Assembly: GCF_030123365.1 (NCBI RefSeq) | Contig: NZ_CP126107.1 | Coordinates: 1,039,501-1,103,500, forward strand | Reading direction: 5' to 3' | Length of the DNA stretch: 64,000 nt | Source of the DNA: Neobacillus sp. SuZ13 | GTDB taxonomy: Bacteria > Bacillota > Bacilli > Bacillales > Cytobacillaceae | Shown here: in pieces, positions 51,893-59,367 of the stretch | How the letters are laid out: each line of letters starts with the position of its first letter | Position numbering within the stretch: position 1 is the stretch's first letter | The notes under the pieces: model-generated | What the model saw: only the letters and a program-made list of their open reading frames with translations | Database searches by the model: none | What the model was told of the DNA's origin: nothing | Position numbers and translations under genes: made by a program

Positions 51893-52288
51893 TACACTGC
51901 AACACCACCAATATTAGAAAATTAATAATATTTAGAAAATTATTATATTGTTTATATTATATGCCAATTGTCACAATTTAGACAAATATTTAACGTATAT
52001 GTTGGGAAAATTTTTTGGTTCTGGTTAAAGAAATGATTAAATAGCAGGGTATTTCTTCCAAAAATTCACTCTTTTGACAGAAGGTATTCTGATTTCAAGT
52101 CCAAAATAGGATATTTTTGTAGAAATGTGGGATAATTTGTTAGAATTAGTTGTGTGAAAATTTAATCAATACGACAAATTACAACACCCTACTAAAATAG
52201 CACTAGATATAATATCAATGTAGATTAAGTAAATCGACCTATCAAAACAAAAAAGAAATGCTAATTCAGTGACTTAAGTTTTATTAAT
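51893..52288. other. AT-rich upstream region of sinI
   Basis: About 395 bases without a gene. It contains a sigma-H-like promoter candidate (52106-52135, listed separately), a Spo0A-box-like TGTCGTA on the minus strand at 52170-52176 (six of seven matches), a GTTCTGG at about 52018 resembling a SinR half-site and a TATAAT at 52208-52213. All are weak single-site calls. Confidence 0.4.
52106..52135 (+). promoter_or_regulatory. Candidate sigma-H promoter upstream of sinI
   Basis: ATAGGATAT (52106-52114) fits the sigma-H -35 pattern RNAGGAWWW at every position. After 12 bases, GTGGGATAA (52127-52135) fits RNNGAATWW with one mismatch. Transcripts from here would include the c-di-GMP aptamer. The call is by eye only. 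Confidence 0.35.
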
Positions 52289-52289
52289 G

Positions 52290-52376
52290 TCAGAAAAAGG
52301 CAAACCTGTTGAAAGGCAGGGACGCAAAGCCGAGGATCTAAGGCGGGTTTCTGCTAGGATGGCCGGGCTACCTGGA
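52290..52376 (+). promoter_or_regulatory. Class I c-di-GMP riboswitch (GEMM-I)
   Basis: The sequence shows the GEMM-I core: GGCAAACC, a CCTGTT-GAAA-GGCAGG stem with a GNRA tetraloop, GGGACGCAAAGCC, a receptor-side ATCTAAGG, and GGATGGCCGGGCTACCT at the 3' end. These are the conserved segments that bind cyclic di-GMP. It ends 30 bases before the sinI start. No GC-rich terminator with a U run separates it from sinI; only a weak AATACAT-T-ATGTATT hairpin and the Shine-Dalgarno TTAGGGGTGAG lie between, so control of translation initiation is more likely than attenuation. The direction (on or off) cannot be read from the sequence. Confidence 0.9.
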
Positions 52377-52405
52377 ATACATTATGTATTTTAGGGGTGA
52401 GTGGA

Positions 52406-52528
52406 ATGGTTATTACAAAAAGTGAAGTAGAAGTAATCGATCAGGAATGGATGGCACTCATATTAGAAGCAAAGGACTTAGGGTTATCCATAGAAGCAGT
52501 TCGTGATTTCTTGGTCAACGAAAGATGA
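52406..52528 (+). CDS. sinI: SinI-type anti-repressor peptide
   Basis: 40 residues. DQEWMALILEAKDLGLSIEA then VRDFL matches the SinR-binding domain of B. subtilis SinI (LDQEWVELMVEAKEANISPE then IRKYL). The longer C-terminal tail of B. subtilis SinI is absent. SinI binds SinR and removes it from DNA, releasing biofilm matrix genes. It is transcribed towards sinR on the other strand, with a shared terminator between them, and is preceded directly by a c-di-GMP riboswitch. In B. subtilis sinI lies upstream of sinR in the same direction under Spo0A control, so both layout and control differ here. Confidence 0.9.
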   Translation: MVITKSEVEVIDQEWMALILEAKDLGLSIEAVRDFLVNER

Positions 52529-52553
52529 TCAGAATCATCCTATTCGTACATAA

Positions 52554-52600
52554 AATAAAAGCATTCTACAAGTGCAACTTGTTTGTAGAATGCTTTTATT
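52554..52600. terminator. Strong bidirectional terminator between sinI and sinR
   Basis: AAAGCATTCTACAA and TTGTAGAATGCTTT form a 14-bp stem, with additional pairing of AGT/ACTT near the loop. T-rich runs lie on both strands (TTTTATTTTTC on plus, TTTTATTTTATG on minus). Confidence 0.9.
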
Positions 52601-52623
52601 TTTCAATAAGATTATTTTATTTT

Positions 52624-52950
52624 CTATTTATCGTTTTGATTAATTCGCCACTTGTTAAATTCGAGGAAATCCCGAAATTGTTCCTTAGAGACGCCAGAAT
52701 TCATTGCGTCCTTGACTAAATTCATCCAATCAATATCTAATTCCTCTTTATTAATTTCTTCATGTATCAAGTGATCCACAGGAATATTTAAAACAACAGC
52801 GATTTTTTCTAGGAATTTTATAGAAGGATTCTCTTGTTTATTATTTTCAAGGTTACTTAAATAAGATTTTGCCACACCTGCTTGAGCAGCAAGTTCGGAT
52901 AGCGACATTTTTCTATCTAAGCGAAATTTTTTTACGCGATCACCAATCAT
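52624..52950 (-). CDS. sinR: SinR-type biofilm master repressor
   Basis: 108 residues from the ATG at 52950, giving MIGDRVKKFRLDRKMSLSEL as in SinR. The XRE helix-turn-helix spans about 5-60 (AAQAGVAKSYLSNLENNKQE) and the SinI-interaction/oligomerisation helix pair is at the C-terminus (DIDWMNLVKDAMNSGVSKEQ then FRDFLEFNKW). The pattern is nearly collinear with B. subtilis SinR. A GTTCTTA on the minus strand upstream of the start (53018-53024 in plus coordinates) resembles the SinR half-site GTTCTYT and could mean autoregulation. Confidence 0.92.
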   Translation of the reverse strand: MIGDRVKKFRLDRKMSLSELAAQAGVAKSYLSNLENNKQENPSIKFLEKIAVVLNIPVDHLIHEEINKEELDIDWMNLVKDAMNSGVSKEQFRDFLEFNKWRINQNDK

Positions 52951-53225
52951 TAGTCTCACACCCAATTATTATTCACTCTACGTTAATTCTATCAAAAAGA
53001 ATAGAAAAGCACCATATTAAGAACAAAGAAATAAGGCAAAAAATATGAACTTTAAGAAAATAATTATGTTAAAGTATTTTTGAAAAAATACCAGGATAGA
53101 GTTAATATTAAAAGTGTTGCCTATTACGGCATGTTGTATAATTCTTTAGAGGTATGTTTTTAGTCGAATAACAATTTTGATTTGCATACATAAAAATAAA
53201 TAAAAAGGAAGGGGACCCTACAATA

Positions 53226-53975
53226 ATGATTGTCCTAAAATCACAACGTGAAATAGAAGCAATGAAGAGAGCAGGGGAAATTCTTGCTGCTTGTCATAAA
53301 GAAATAGCTAAATTGATTAAACCAGGTATTACCACTTGGGAAATTGATGTCTTTGTGGAAGAATTTCTTAAGAAAAAAGGTGCGACACCAGAACAAAAAG
53401 GTTATAAAGGCTATGAATATGCGACATGTGCGAGTATAAATGACGAAATCTGCCATGGCTTTCCAAGGAAAGAACCTTTAAATGAAGGGGATATTGTCAC
53501 GGTAGACATGGTTGTAAATTATAACGGTGCGCTAGCGGATTCTGCCTGGTCATATGCTGTTGGGACCGTATCAGAGGAAACCGAGCGGTTATTAAAAGTC
53601 ACAAAAGAAGCACTGTATAAAGGGATTGAACAAGCCGTTGTCGGTAATCGAATCGGAGACATAGGGCACGCTATTCAAAAATATGTTGAAAGCGAAGGGT
53701 TTTCGGTTGTACGTGACTTTATTGGCCACGGAATTGGCGCAGTAATTCATGAGAAACCGGATGTTCCTCATTATGGGCTGCCAGGGAAAGGTGCAAGAAT
53801 CAAGGAGGGTATGGTCTTTACGATCGAGCCAATGGTAAACGTAGGACGATACCAAACAAAAATGGATCTCAATGGCTGGACGGCAAGAACTATTGATGGG
53901 AAGTATTCAGCGCAATACGAACATACCCTTGCCGTTACCAAAGAGGGAACCGTCATTTTAACTGAACAAGATTAA
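53226..53975 (+). CDS. map: Methionine aminopeptidase type I
   Basis: 249 residues. The five metal ligands are present: two Asp in TVDMVVNYNGALADSAW, His in FIGHGIG, Glu in FTIEPMV and Glu in QYEHTLAV. It removes the initiator Met from nascent proteins. It resembles the second, stand-alone Map of bacilli (YflG-like) rather than the copy in the ribosomal protein cluster, since no ribosomal genes are adjacent. AAGGAAGGGG precedes the ATG. Confidence 0.92.
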   Translation: MIVLKSQREIEAMKRAGEILAACHKEIAKLIKPGITTWEIDVFVEEFLKKKGATPEQKGYKGYEYATCASINDEICHGFPRKEPLNEGDIVTVDMVVNYNGALADSAWSYAVGTVSEETERLLKVTKEALYKGIEQAVVGNRIGDIGHAIQKYVESEGFSVVRDFIGHGIGAVIHEKPDVPHYGLPGKGARIKEGMVFTIEPMVNVGRYQTKMDLNGWTARTIDGKYSAQYEHTLAVTKEGTVILTEQD

Positions 53976-53981
53976 TAACAA

Positions 53982-54012
53982 ACAAACCCGTTATTTGCAT
54001 AACGGGTTTCAC
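53982..54012. terminator. Bidirectional terminator between map and yfkK
   Basis: AAACCCGTTAT-N4-ATAACGGGTTT (53984-54009) between convergent genes, with A/T-rich flanks. Confidence 0.85.
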
Positions 54013-54013
54013 T

Positions 54014-54238
54014 TTATTTCTTTCGAAGGCTTCCAAGCTCTTCAACTAATGCTTGCATTTCATTTGGACTAAACGAATTCTTTCGTTGGACCATATCATA
54101 AATCTCTTTCAATTCCTCGTACATTTCTTCATCAAAGTGTGAAGGTTTAATTGCACCAAGGTTTAAGACTTTTAATTTTTCCTTTATTTGTTCAATCATA
54201 TATTCGACATTTTCAATCGACTTTTCAGATAAATTCAT
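54014..54238 (-). CDS. yfkK: DUF1128 family protein YfkK
   Basis: About 74 residues, all-helical and acidic (ENVEYMIEQIKEKLKVLNLG; HFDEEMYEELKEIYDMVQRK). This is the DUF1128 pattern of B. subtilis YfkK. The ATG at 54238 has AAAGG nine bases upstream; the ATG at 54247 would be too close. The function is unknown. yfkH-, zosA-, yfkE- and yfkD-like genes are nearby. Confidence 0.85.
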   Translation of the reverse strand: MNLSEKSIENVEYMIEQIKEKLKVLNLGAIKPSHFDEEMYEELKEIYDMVQRKNSFSPNEMQALVEELGSLRKK

Positions 54239-54413
54239 TTCGGTCATCCTTTCCGAATTATTAAGTTCATCTTTTCATGTAAGAAATTATATGTCAATAA
54301 AAAAATCGGACTTGCATGGAATACCTCTATCAAGGAAAATAAAAATATGCAGGTTTTGGTATTTTTTACATGGGGTACTATTGATAATAACAAAGATTAA
54401 AGGAGACGTTAAC

Positions 54414-54785
54414 ATGACACAGAAAAATCAATTTTGGCGCGGAATGATACTTGGTGCCATTGCTGGTGGGGCCATTAGCCTTTTAGATAAACAAACACGT
54501 GAAGTGATGAAAGCAAATGTACAAAAAACCACATCAAAAGTTACTTATGTTTTTAGAAATCCGGGTGAAATTGCGGAGAAAGTAAAGGAAACAGCTGAAA
54601 AGGTAAAGACAACCGTAAAGCAGGTGAACGAAGATATCTCCTTTATCACAGATAAGGTAGAAGAATTACGCGAATTAACACCTCAGGTAACTGACATGAT
54701 AAAAGAAACGAAGGATACTTTCTCGAAGAGTGACGAAGCACTTCTTTTAGAAGAAGTGTTAGGAGAAGACGAAAGAACTCATTAG
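54414..54785 (+). CDS. YtxH-like general-stress membrane protein
   Basis: 123 residues. One N-terminal glycine-rich hydrophobic segment (FWRGMILGAIAGGAISLLDK) is followed by a long helical, lysine- and glutamate-rich region (EIAEKVKETAEKVKTTVKQV), typical of YtxH/YhaH-type proteins. The ATG at 54414 has AAAGGAG eight bases upstream; the upstream in-frame ATG at 54291 is rejected. It lies 13 bases before the yfkH-like gene and is probably cotranscribed. Confidence 0.8.
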   Translation: MTQKNQFWRGMILGAIAGGAISLLDKQTREVMKANVQKTTSKVTYVFRNPGEIAEKVKETAEKVKTTVKQVNEDISFITDKVEELRELTPQVTDMIKETKDTFSKSDEALLLEEVLGEDERTH

Positions 54786-54798
54786 AAGGAGGATGGAC

Positions 54799-55635
54799 AT
54801 GGAAAAGGTGGGGAATGTCCGCTCGTCTCTATTACGATTACTTTGGCATAGGGTCGATGAAGATGATCTGCCAGGTTTAAGTGCGCAGCTGGCCTATTAT
54901 TTTCTATTGTCCCTATTTCCGCTCCTGATTGTTCTATTTACACTTCTTCCCTATATTCCGATTCAACATCAGGATATGCTCGGAGTAGTGAAAGATTTTG
55001 CACCAGGCGAGGCAATGGATTTAATTGAAAAAAATGTCCACGATATCATGAACCATCGGAATGGCGGGTTGCTTTCGTTCGGGATCATTGGCACTATTTG
55101 GTCGGCATCGAACGGAATTAATGCGATTGTTAAGGCATTTAATAAGGCATACAATGTCAAGGAAAGCCGTTCATTTATTGTTTCAAGAGGGATGGCTATA
55201 ATATTAACATTTGGGATGATTTTGGTATTAATTCTCGCTATTGTTCTCCCTGTATTCGGCAGAGAAATAGGTATTTTTTTATTTTCTCAATTGGGCTACA
55301 CGACAGAATTTATTAAGCTCTGGAATACATTAAGTTGGCTTGTTAGTGCGATTATTTTGTTTCTTATTTTTACAGTGTTGTATTGGATTGCACCAAATGT
55401 AAAATTAAAATGCCGCAGTGCCTTTCCAGGTGCCGCTTTTGCAACAATTGGCTGGATTGTATCCTCGATTGGATTAACGTTTTACGTTGGGAATATAAGT
55501 AATTATTCTCTTACTTATGGAAGTATCGGGGCAATCATTGTCTTAATGATTTGGTTATACATTTCGGCATTTATTATTATTTTAGGTGGAGAAATAAATG
55601 CCTTTTATAGTGAGAAAAACCGTAAGAATTGCTAA
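54799..55635 (+). CDS. yfkH: YihY/UPF0761 family membrane protein (YfkH-like)
   Basis: 278 residues with six hydrophobic segments. The pattern (DDLPGLSAQLAYYFLLSLFP, then LPYIP; LSFGIIGTIWSASNGINAIV; LTYGSIGAIIVLMIWLYISA then GGEINAFY) is that of the YihY/BrkB family, to which B. subtilis YfkH belongs. The function is unknown; it was once misnamed ribonuclease BN. The ATG at 54799 has AAGGAGG six bases upstream. Confidence 0.87.
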   Translation: MEKVGNVRSSLLRLLWHRVDEDDLPGLSAQLAYYFLLSLFPLLIVLFTLLPYIPIQHQDMLGVVKDFAPGEAMDLIEKNVHDIMNHRNGGLLSFGIIGTIWSASNGINAIVKAFNKAYNVKESRSFIVSRGMAIILTFGMILVLILAIVLPVFGREIGIFLFSQLGYTTEFIKLWNTLSWLVSAIILFLIFTVLYWIAPNVKLKCRSAFPGAAFATIGWIVSSIGLTFYVGNISNYSLTYGSIGAIIVLMIWLYISAFIIILGGEINAFYSEKNRKNC

Positions 55636-55709
55636 TAGTTACCTTCATGAAACTTGCCTATCTGTTCAAACTAAGGTGGCAGGCTACTTTCATTAAGGAG
55701 GTTCTTATT

Positions 55710-55814
55710 ATGACAAAGAAAACTAAAAAAGATGGCGGTACTAAGCAAAAAGGTAAAGGAAGTAAAGGAAACAAAACTTCCGGTTCAGCAAACGGCTCAA
55801 ACGGCTATCACTAA
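55710..55814 (+). CDS. 34-residue Lys/Gly-rich small protein
   Basis: ATG at 55710 with AAGGAGG about eight bases upstream and a strong terminator downstream. The product is almost wholly Lys, Gly, Ser, Thr and Asn (MTKKTKKDGGTKQKGKGSKG) and must be disordered. It may be a small spore or nucleoid-associated protein; no family is recognised. Confidence 0.65.
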   Translation: MTKKTKKDGGTKQKGKGSKGNKTSGSANGSNGYH

Positions 55815-55837
55815 TGGGCTTTCCATCTTATAAAAAT

Positions 55838-55868
55838 AAAAAGACCGGATGATGTTCATCCGGTCTTT
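55838..55868. terminator. Bidirectional terminator after the small basic protein gene
   Basis: AAAGACCGGATGA-TGT-TCATCCGGTCTTT, a 13-bp stem between convergent transcription units. Confidence 0.85.
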
Positions 55869-55902
55869 CTAATCCAGTTCAGGGGAGCTTTCGCTTTTTG
55901 TA

Positions 55903-57816
55903 CTATTTAAGCAATCGCAGGCTGTTTAGAATAACTAAGATTGTGCTGCCTTCATGACCAATGACTCCAAATGGCAAATCAAGGATCTGAAAGAAGTTTG
56001 ACGAAATTAAGATCATGATAACAGTTATCGAGAAAATAACATTCTGTTTAATGATTTTATTCATTCGCTTCGAAAGATCAATGGCCTCAGCAATGCGAGG
56101 TAAATCATTTTTCATTAAGACAATATCCGCAGTTTCAAGTGCAACATCTGTTCCACCACCCATGGCAATACCAACATTGGCGATAGCAAGTGCAGGTGCA
56201 TCATTAATTCCGTCACCTACCATTGCCACGGTTTCATATTTTGTTTTTAACTTCTTTAATTTTTCGACTTTTACCTCAGGTAAGCATTCAGCGAAAAACT
56301 CATCAACATGGCTTTCCGAAGCGATTGCGCGTGCCGTTTTTTCACTATCACCAGTCAGCATAACTGTACGGATTCCTTGCTTTTTCAGGTGATCAATCGC
56401 AAGTTTAGTCTCCTCACGAACAACGTCCTTCATTGCGATTACCGCAGATAACTCGCCATCAATTTCAATAAATACAAGCGTATTGCCATAAGTAGCGAGT
56501 TCTTTAATCCTTCCACCTGCAAACTTTTCAATCAGTTCTTGGTCTACAAACGCTGCTTTACCAATCTTCCAATTTTCACCGTTAATGGTGGCCTTTACTC
56601 CCCATCCTGGTATATCTTCCAGACTGTCTGGATGGAGGAGTTCTTTGTTAAGGTTTGATTTTACATATTTCACAATCGCTGTTGCAAGAGGATGGTTAGA
56701 ATGGCTTTCAATTGATGCTGCCTTCCAAATCAGGGTATCCCTATCAAGTCCATCCTTTACAATCACTTCCGTTACTTCTGGGTTGCCTTTTGTCAATGTA
56801 CCGGTTTTATCAAATGCAATGGCACCCAAATGGCTTAAATTCTCTAGATGCACCCCGCCTTTTACCAGAATTCCACGTTTAGCTCCATTGGAAATGGCTG
56901 ATAAAGTTGCAGGCATGATGGATGCAACAAGGGCACAGGGAGAAGCCACCACCAATAAGATCATCGCCCGATAAAAGGCTTCTTGCCAACTCCAGCCTAA
57001 GATAAAGTGCGGAAGAAAAAACATCAATAAAACAACAGAAAGGACTACTTTAACATAGGTTCCCTCAAAGCGTTCAATAAATTGTTGTGAAGGAGACTTT
57101 TCGCTTTGTGCTGATTGTACGAGCTGAATGATTTTTTGAAAAAGAGTCTCATGGCTCGCTTTTGTTACTTGGACAGTAATTGAGCCTGTCATGTTAACAG
57201 TTCCTGCGAAAACGACTTCTCTATCGCCTTTAGATACAGGCATAGATTCACCAGTAATTGCCGCCTCGTCAATATTGGTTTGTCCTTTGATGATCATCCC
57301 GTCAGAAGGAATCCGCTCACCGGGCTTTATTAGAATCAAATCTCCGACATGAAGCAATGAAACAGGAACTCTCTTTTCACTGCCATCTGATATGAGTAAA
57401 GCCTCTTCTGGCTGCAGTTTCATTAAAGAGGAGATTTCTTTATGACTTTTATTCATTGTATAAGTTTCGAGTGCCCCGCTTACTGCAAAAATAAAGATTA
57501 ACACGGCACCTTCTGTCCAGTATCCAATAATGGCCGATCCAATAGCTGCAAAAATCATTAACATTTCCACGTTCAGTTCCTTATTTTCATAGGTAGCCTC
57601 AATGCCTTCTTTTGCCTTGGCAAAACCACCAATTACAAATGCTAGCAGGTAAGCAATAATGGAATCTGCCCCATTTCCATACTTATCAAATAACCAGCCA
57701 GCTGCAATTAAACCACCGCTTAGGCCTGCTGCAATTAATTCTGCATGTGGTTTGATTTTCTCGAATAGCCCTAATTTGTTCATACTCTTTGTTAGTGCCT
57801 TTGCTTCGGAACTCAC
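55903..57816 (-). CDS. zosA: P1B-type metal-transporting ATPase ZosA-like
   Basis: 637 residues, the same length that I recall for B. subtilis ZosA. It has the P-type motifs DKTGTLTKGNP, TGES, GDGINDAPAL and the P1B SNHPLA motif. The membrane metal motif is SPC (VVASPCALVAS) rather than CPC, and there is no N-terminal heavy-metal-binding domain, both as in ZosA, a PerR-controlled zinc importer. GTG start with GGAGGGGGG. A dyad just upstream (57842-57858) may be a PerR- or Fur-type operator. Cobalt or another metal remains possible. Confidence 0.87.
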   Translation of the reverse strand: MSSEAKALTKSMNKLGLFEKIKPHAELIAAGLSGGLIAAGWLFDKYGNGADSIIAYLLAFVIGGFAKAKEGIEATYENKELNVEMLMIFAAIGSAIIGYWTEGAVLIFIFAVSGALETYTMNKSHKEISSLMKLQPEEALLISDGSEKRVPVSLLHVGDLILIKPGERIPSDGMIIKGQTNIDEAAITGESMPVSKGDREVVFAGTVNMTGSITVQVTKASHETLFQKIIQLVQSAQSEKSPSQQFIERFEGTYVKVVLSVVLLMFFLPHFILGWSWQEAFYRAMILLVVASPCALVASIMPATLSAISNGAKRGILVKGGVHLENLSHLGAIAFDKTGTLTKGNPEVTEVIVKDGLDRDTLIWKAASIESHSNHPLATAIVKYVKSNLNKELLHPDSLEDIPGWGVKATINGENWKIGKAAFVDQELIEKFAGGRIKELATYGNTLVFIEIDGELSAVIAMKDVVREETKLAIDHLKKQGIRTVMLTGDSEKTARAIASESHVDEFFAECLPEVKVEKLKKLKTKYETVAMVGDGINDAPALAIANVGIAMGGGTDVALETADIVLMKNDLPRIAEAIDLSKRMNKIIKQNVIFSITVIMILISSNFFQILDLPFGVIGHEGSTILVILNSLRLLK

Positions 57817-57841
57817 TAATTTTCCCCCCTCCGATTGCTAA

Positions 57842-57858
57842 TTGATAAGAATAATCAA
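57842..57858 (-). promoter_or_regulatory. Candidate PerR/Fur-family operator upstream of zosA
   Basis: TTGATAAGAATAATCAA is an AT-rich inverted repeat with TTGAT/ATCAA arms and partly matching inner bases, placed 26-42 bases before the GTG start. It resembles the 7-1-7 boxes of the Fur family only in part. Confidence 0.35.
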
Positions 57859-57871
57859 AGTCAATACCCTT

Positions 57872-57908
57872 AAAAAATACGAAAGCTGTCATCAAAAGGA
57901 TGACAGCA
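57872..57908 (-). terminator. Terminator of the MFS gene at 57991 (minus strand)
   Basis: On the minus strand GCTGTCATC-CTTTT-GATGACAGC is followed by TTTCGTATTTTTT. Confidence 0.8.
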
Positions 57909-57990
57909 CGATCTTTATAGGGTTTCTATTTATGGTTATCTTACCACATATTTTATGCATAAGATATGAATTTGCTCCATAATTATCCTG

Positions 57991-59169
57991 TTACGAACTT
58001 TGTTGCTTAAATACTAAATTAGTCTTCTTACCAAATGTGAAGATGATAATTGATAAGGTTAAGAGCATCGTACTAATGATATAGAAGAAACTCACATTTT
58101 CAACGAATTTAATAAACAAACCTCCAATGATGGGACCGCTTAAACTGCCGAGACTGAAAAATATCCCGCATAACAAATTGCCGGTCGGAAGAAGAGTTTT
58201 TGGAAGTAAATCTGTCATGTAGCTGATACCTAGCGAGAAAGTTGAACCAACGACCATTCCAGAAATAAGAAATACGACAAACAGTCCAATAAAAGAGTGT
58301 TCAAGGAAGATGGCAGCAGTAAAGCTAAAAAATCCAAGAAAAAGTATTGTTATTAAGACATTTCGCCGTCCATACTTATCACTCAAAATTCCTAAAGGAA
58401 GTGAGGTAATAATACTACCAGCGGCAAATGCAGTCAACAACATGGAAACATTGGTGACGTTTATATCCATTCTTAAGGCATAGACAGGAAAACTGCCATT
58501 TAAGGAGGATTCTAAAAAACCATAAGAAAATGGCGGAAGGAAAGCAACCCATCCATATTTTAAAGCCTTCTTAAACTGTTTAATGGTCGATAGGAAGGAA
58601 TTGATACCAACTTCTTGTTCAGGTCGTTCGTTTTTAAGCATAAATACAAAAATCCAGCCAATAAAACAAAGGATTGAGGAGACAATAAAAGGCAGAGATT
58701 GATTTACATTAACTAATGGTGTCATAAGTGGTCCACTGGCAAAACCAATTCCAAAAAATAATCCATATAGAGAAATATTTCGTCCTCGCTTATCAGCAGG
58801 AGCTGATGAGGTAATCCAAGTCTGTGTGGCGAAATGGAGGGAATGGTCACCTATTCCAATTAGTACCCGGAGGGCAAACCAAAACCAAAACGTCTCCCAG
58901 ATAGGAAATAGAGCTAGTGAAACGATGACGAGTCCGCCGCCATAAATAATCACTGGTTTATAACCGTATTTTCTAAGAGGCATTTCCATGAAAGGAGATA
59001 CAAGGAGAATTCCGATATAAAGTGCGGTCGCATTTAAACCATTTAATGAAGGGGATACCCCACTTTTCTCAAAAATTACAGCGATGAGAGGCAGCAACAT
59101 TCCTTGCGAAAACCCAGAAATCGCAACGATACTAACAAGGATCCAAAATCGCAGATTAGTTTTATTCAT
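57991..59169 (-). CDS. MFS transporter
   Basis: 392 residues with 12 membrane segments. MFS signatures are visible after TM2 (MEMPLRKYGYKPVI) and in the second half (GILSDKYGRRNVLI, the DxxGRR loop). It fits single-component drug or metabolite exporters; the substrate is unknown. The RBS GAGGAAG precedes the ATG. Monocistronic, with its own terminator. Confidence 0.85.
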   Translation of the reverse strand: MNKTNLRFWILVSIVAISGFSQGMLLPLIAVIFEKSGVSPSLNGLNATALYIGILLVSPFMEMPLRKYGYKPVIIYGGGLVIVSLALFPIWETFWFWFALRVLIGIGDHSLHFATQTWITSSAPADKRGRNISLYGLFFGIGFASGPLMTPLVNVNQSLPFIVSSILCFIGWIFVFMLKNERPEQEVGINSFLSTIKQFKKALKYGWVAFLPPFSYGFLESSLNGSFPVYALRMDINVTNVSMLLTAFAAGSIITSLPLGILSDKYGRRNVLITILFLGFFSFTAAIFLEHSFIGLFVVFLISGMVVGSTFSLGISYMTDLLPKTLLPTGNLLCGIFFSLGSLSGPIIGGLFIKFVENVSFFYIISTMLLTLSIIIFTFGKKTNLVFKQQSS

Positions 59170-59367
59170 AGAACTTCCTCAATTCTACAATTTTCATTCA
59201 ATAAAGATTAAATATCTCCTAAATAATGGTAACTAGAAAAACGTTCTTATGCAAGAGGAAAGTTTCGACCCTAGACAATTGGGGTAATTTTAGGTAAATT
59301 AAGGAACAAAAGGAAAAGTCTAATAGAAAATATCCTCATTATATAAAAAGAATATGGAGGGAATACG

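Noticed and set aside
53226..53975. Primary map gene of the ribosomal protein cluster
   Set aside because: The neighbours are not secY, adk, infA or ribosomal genes, so this is a separate, stand-alone copy.
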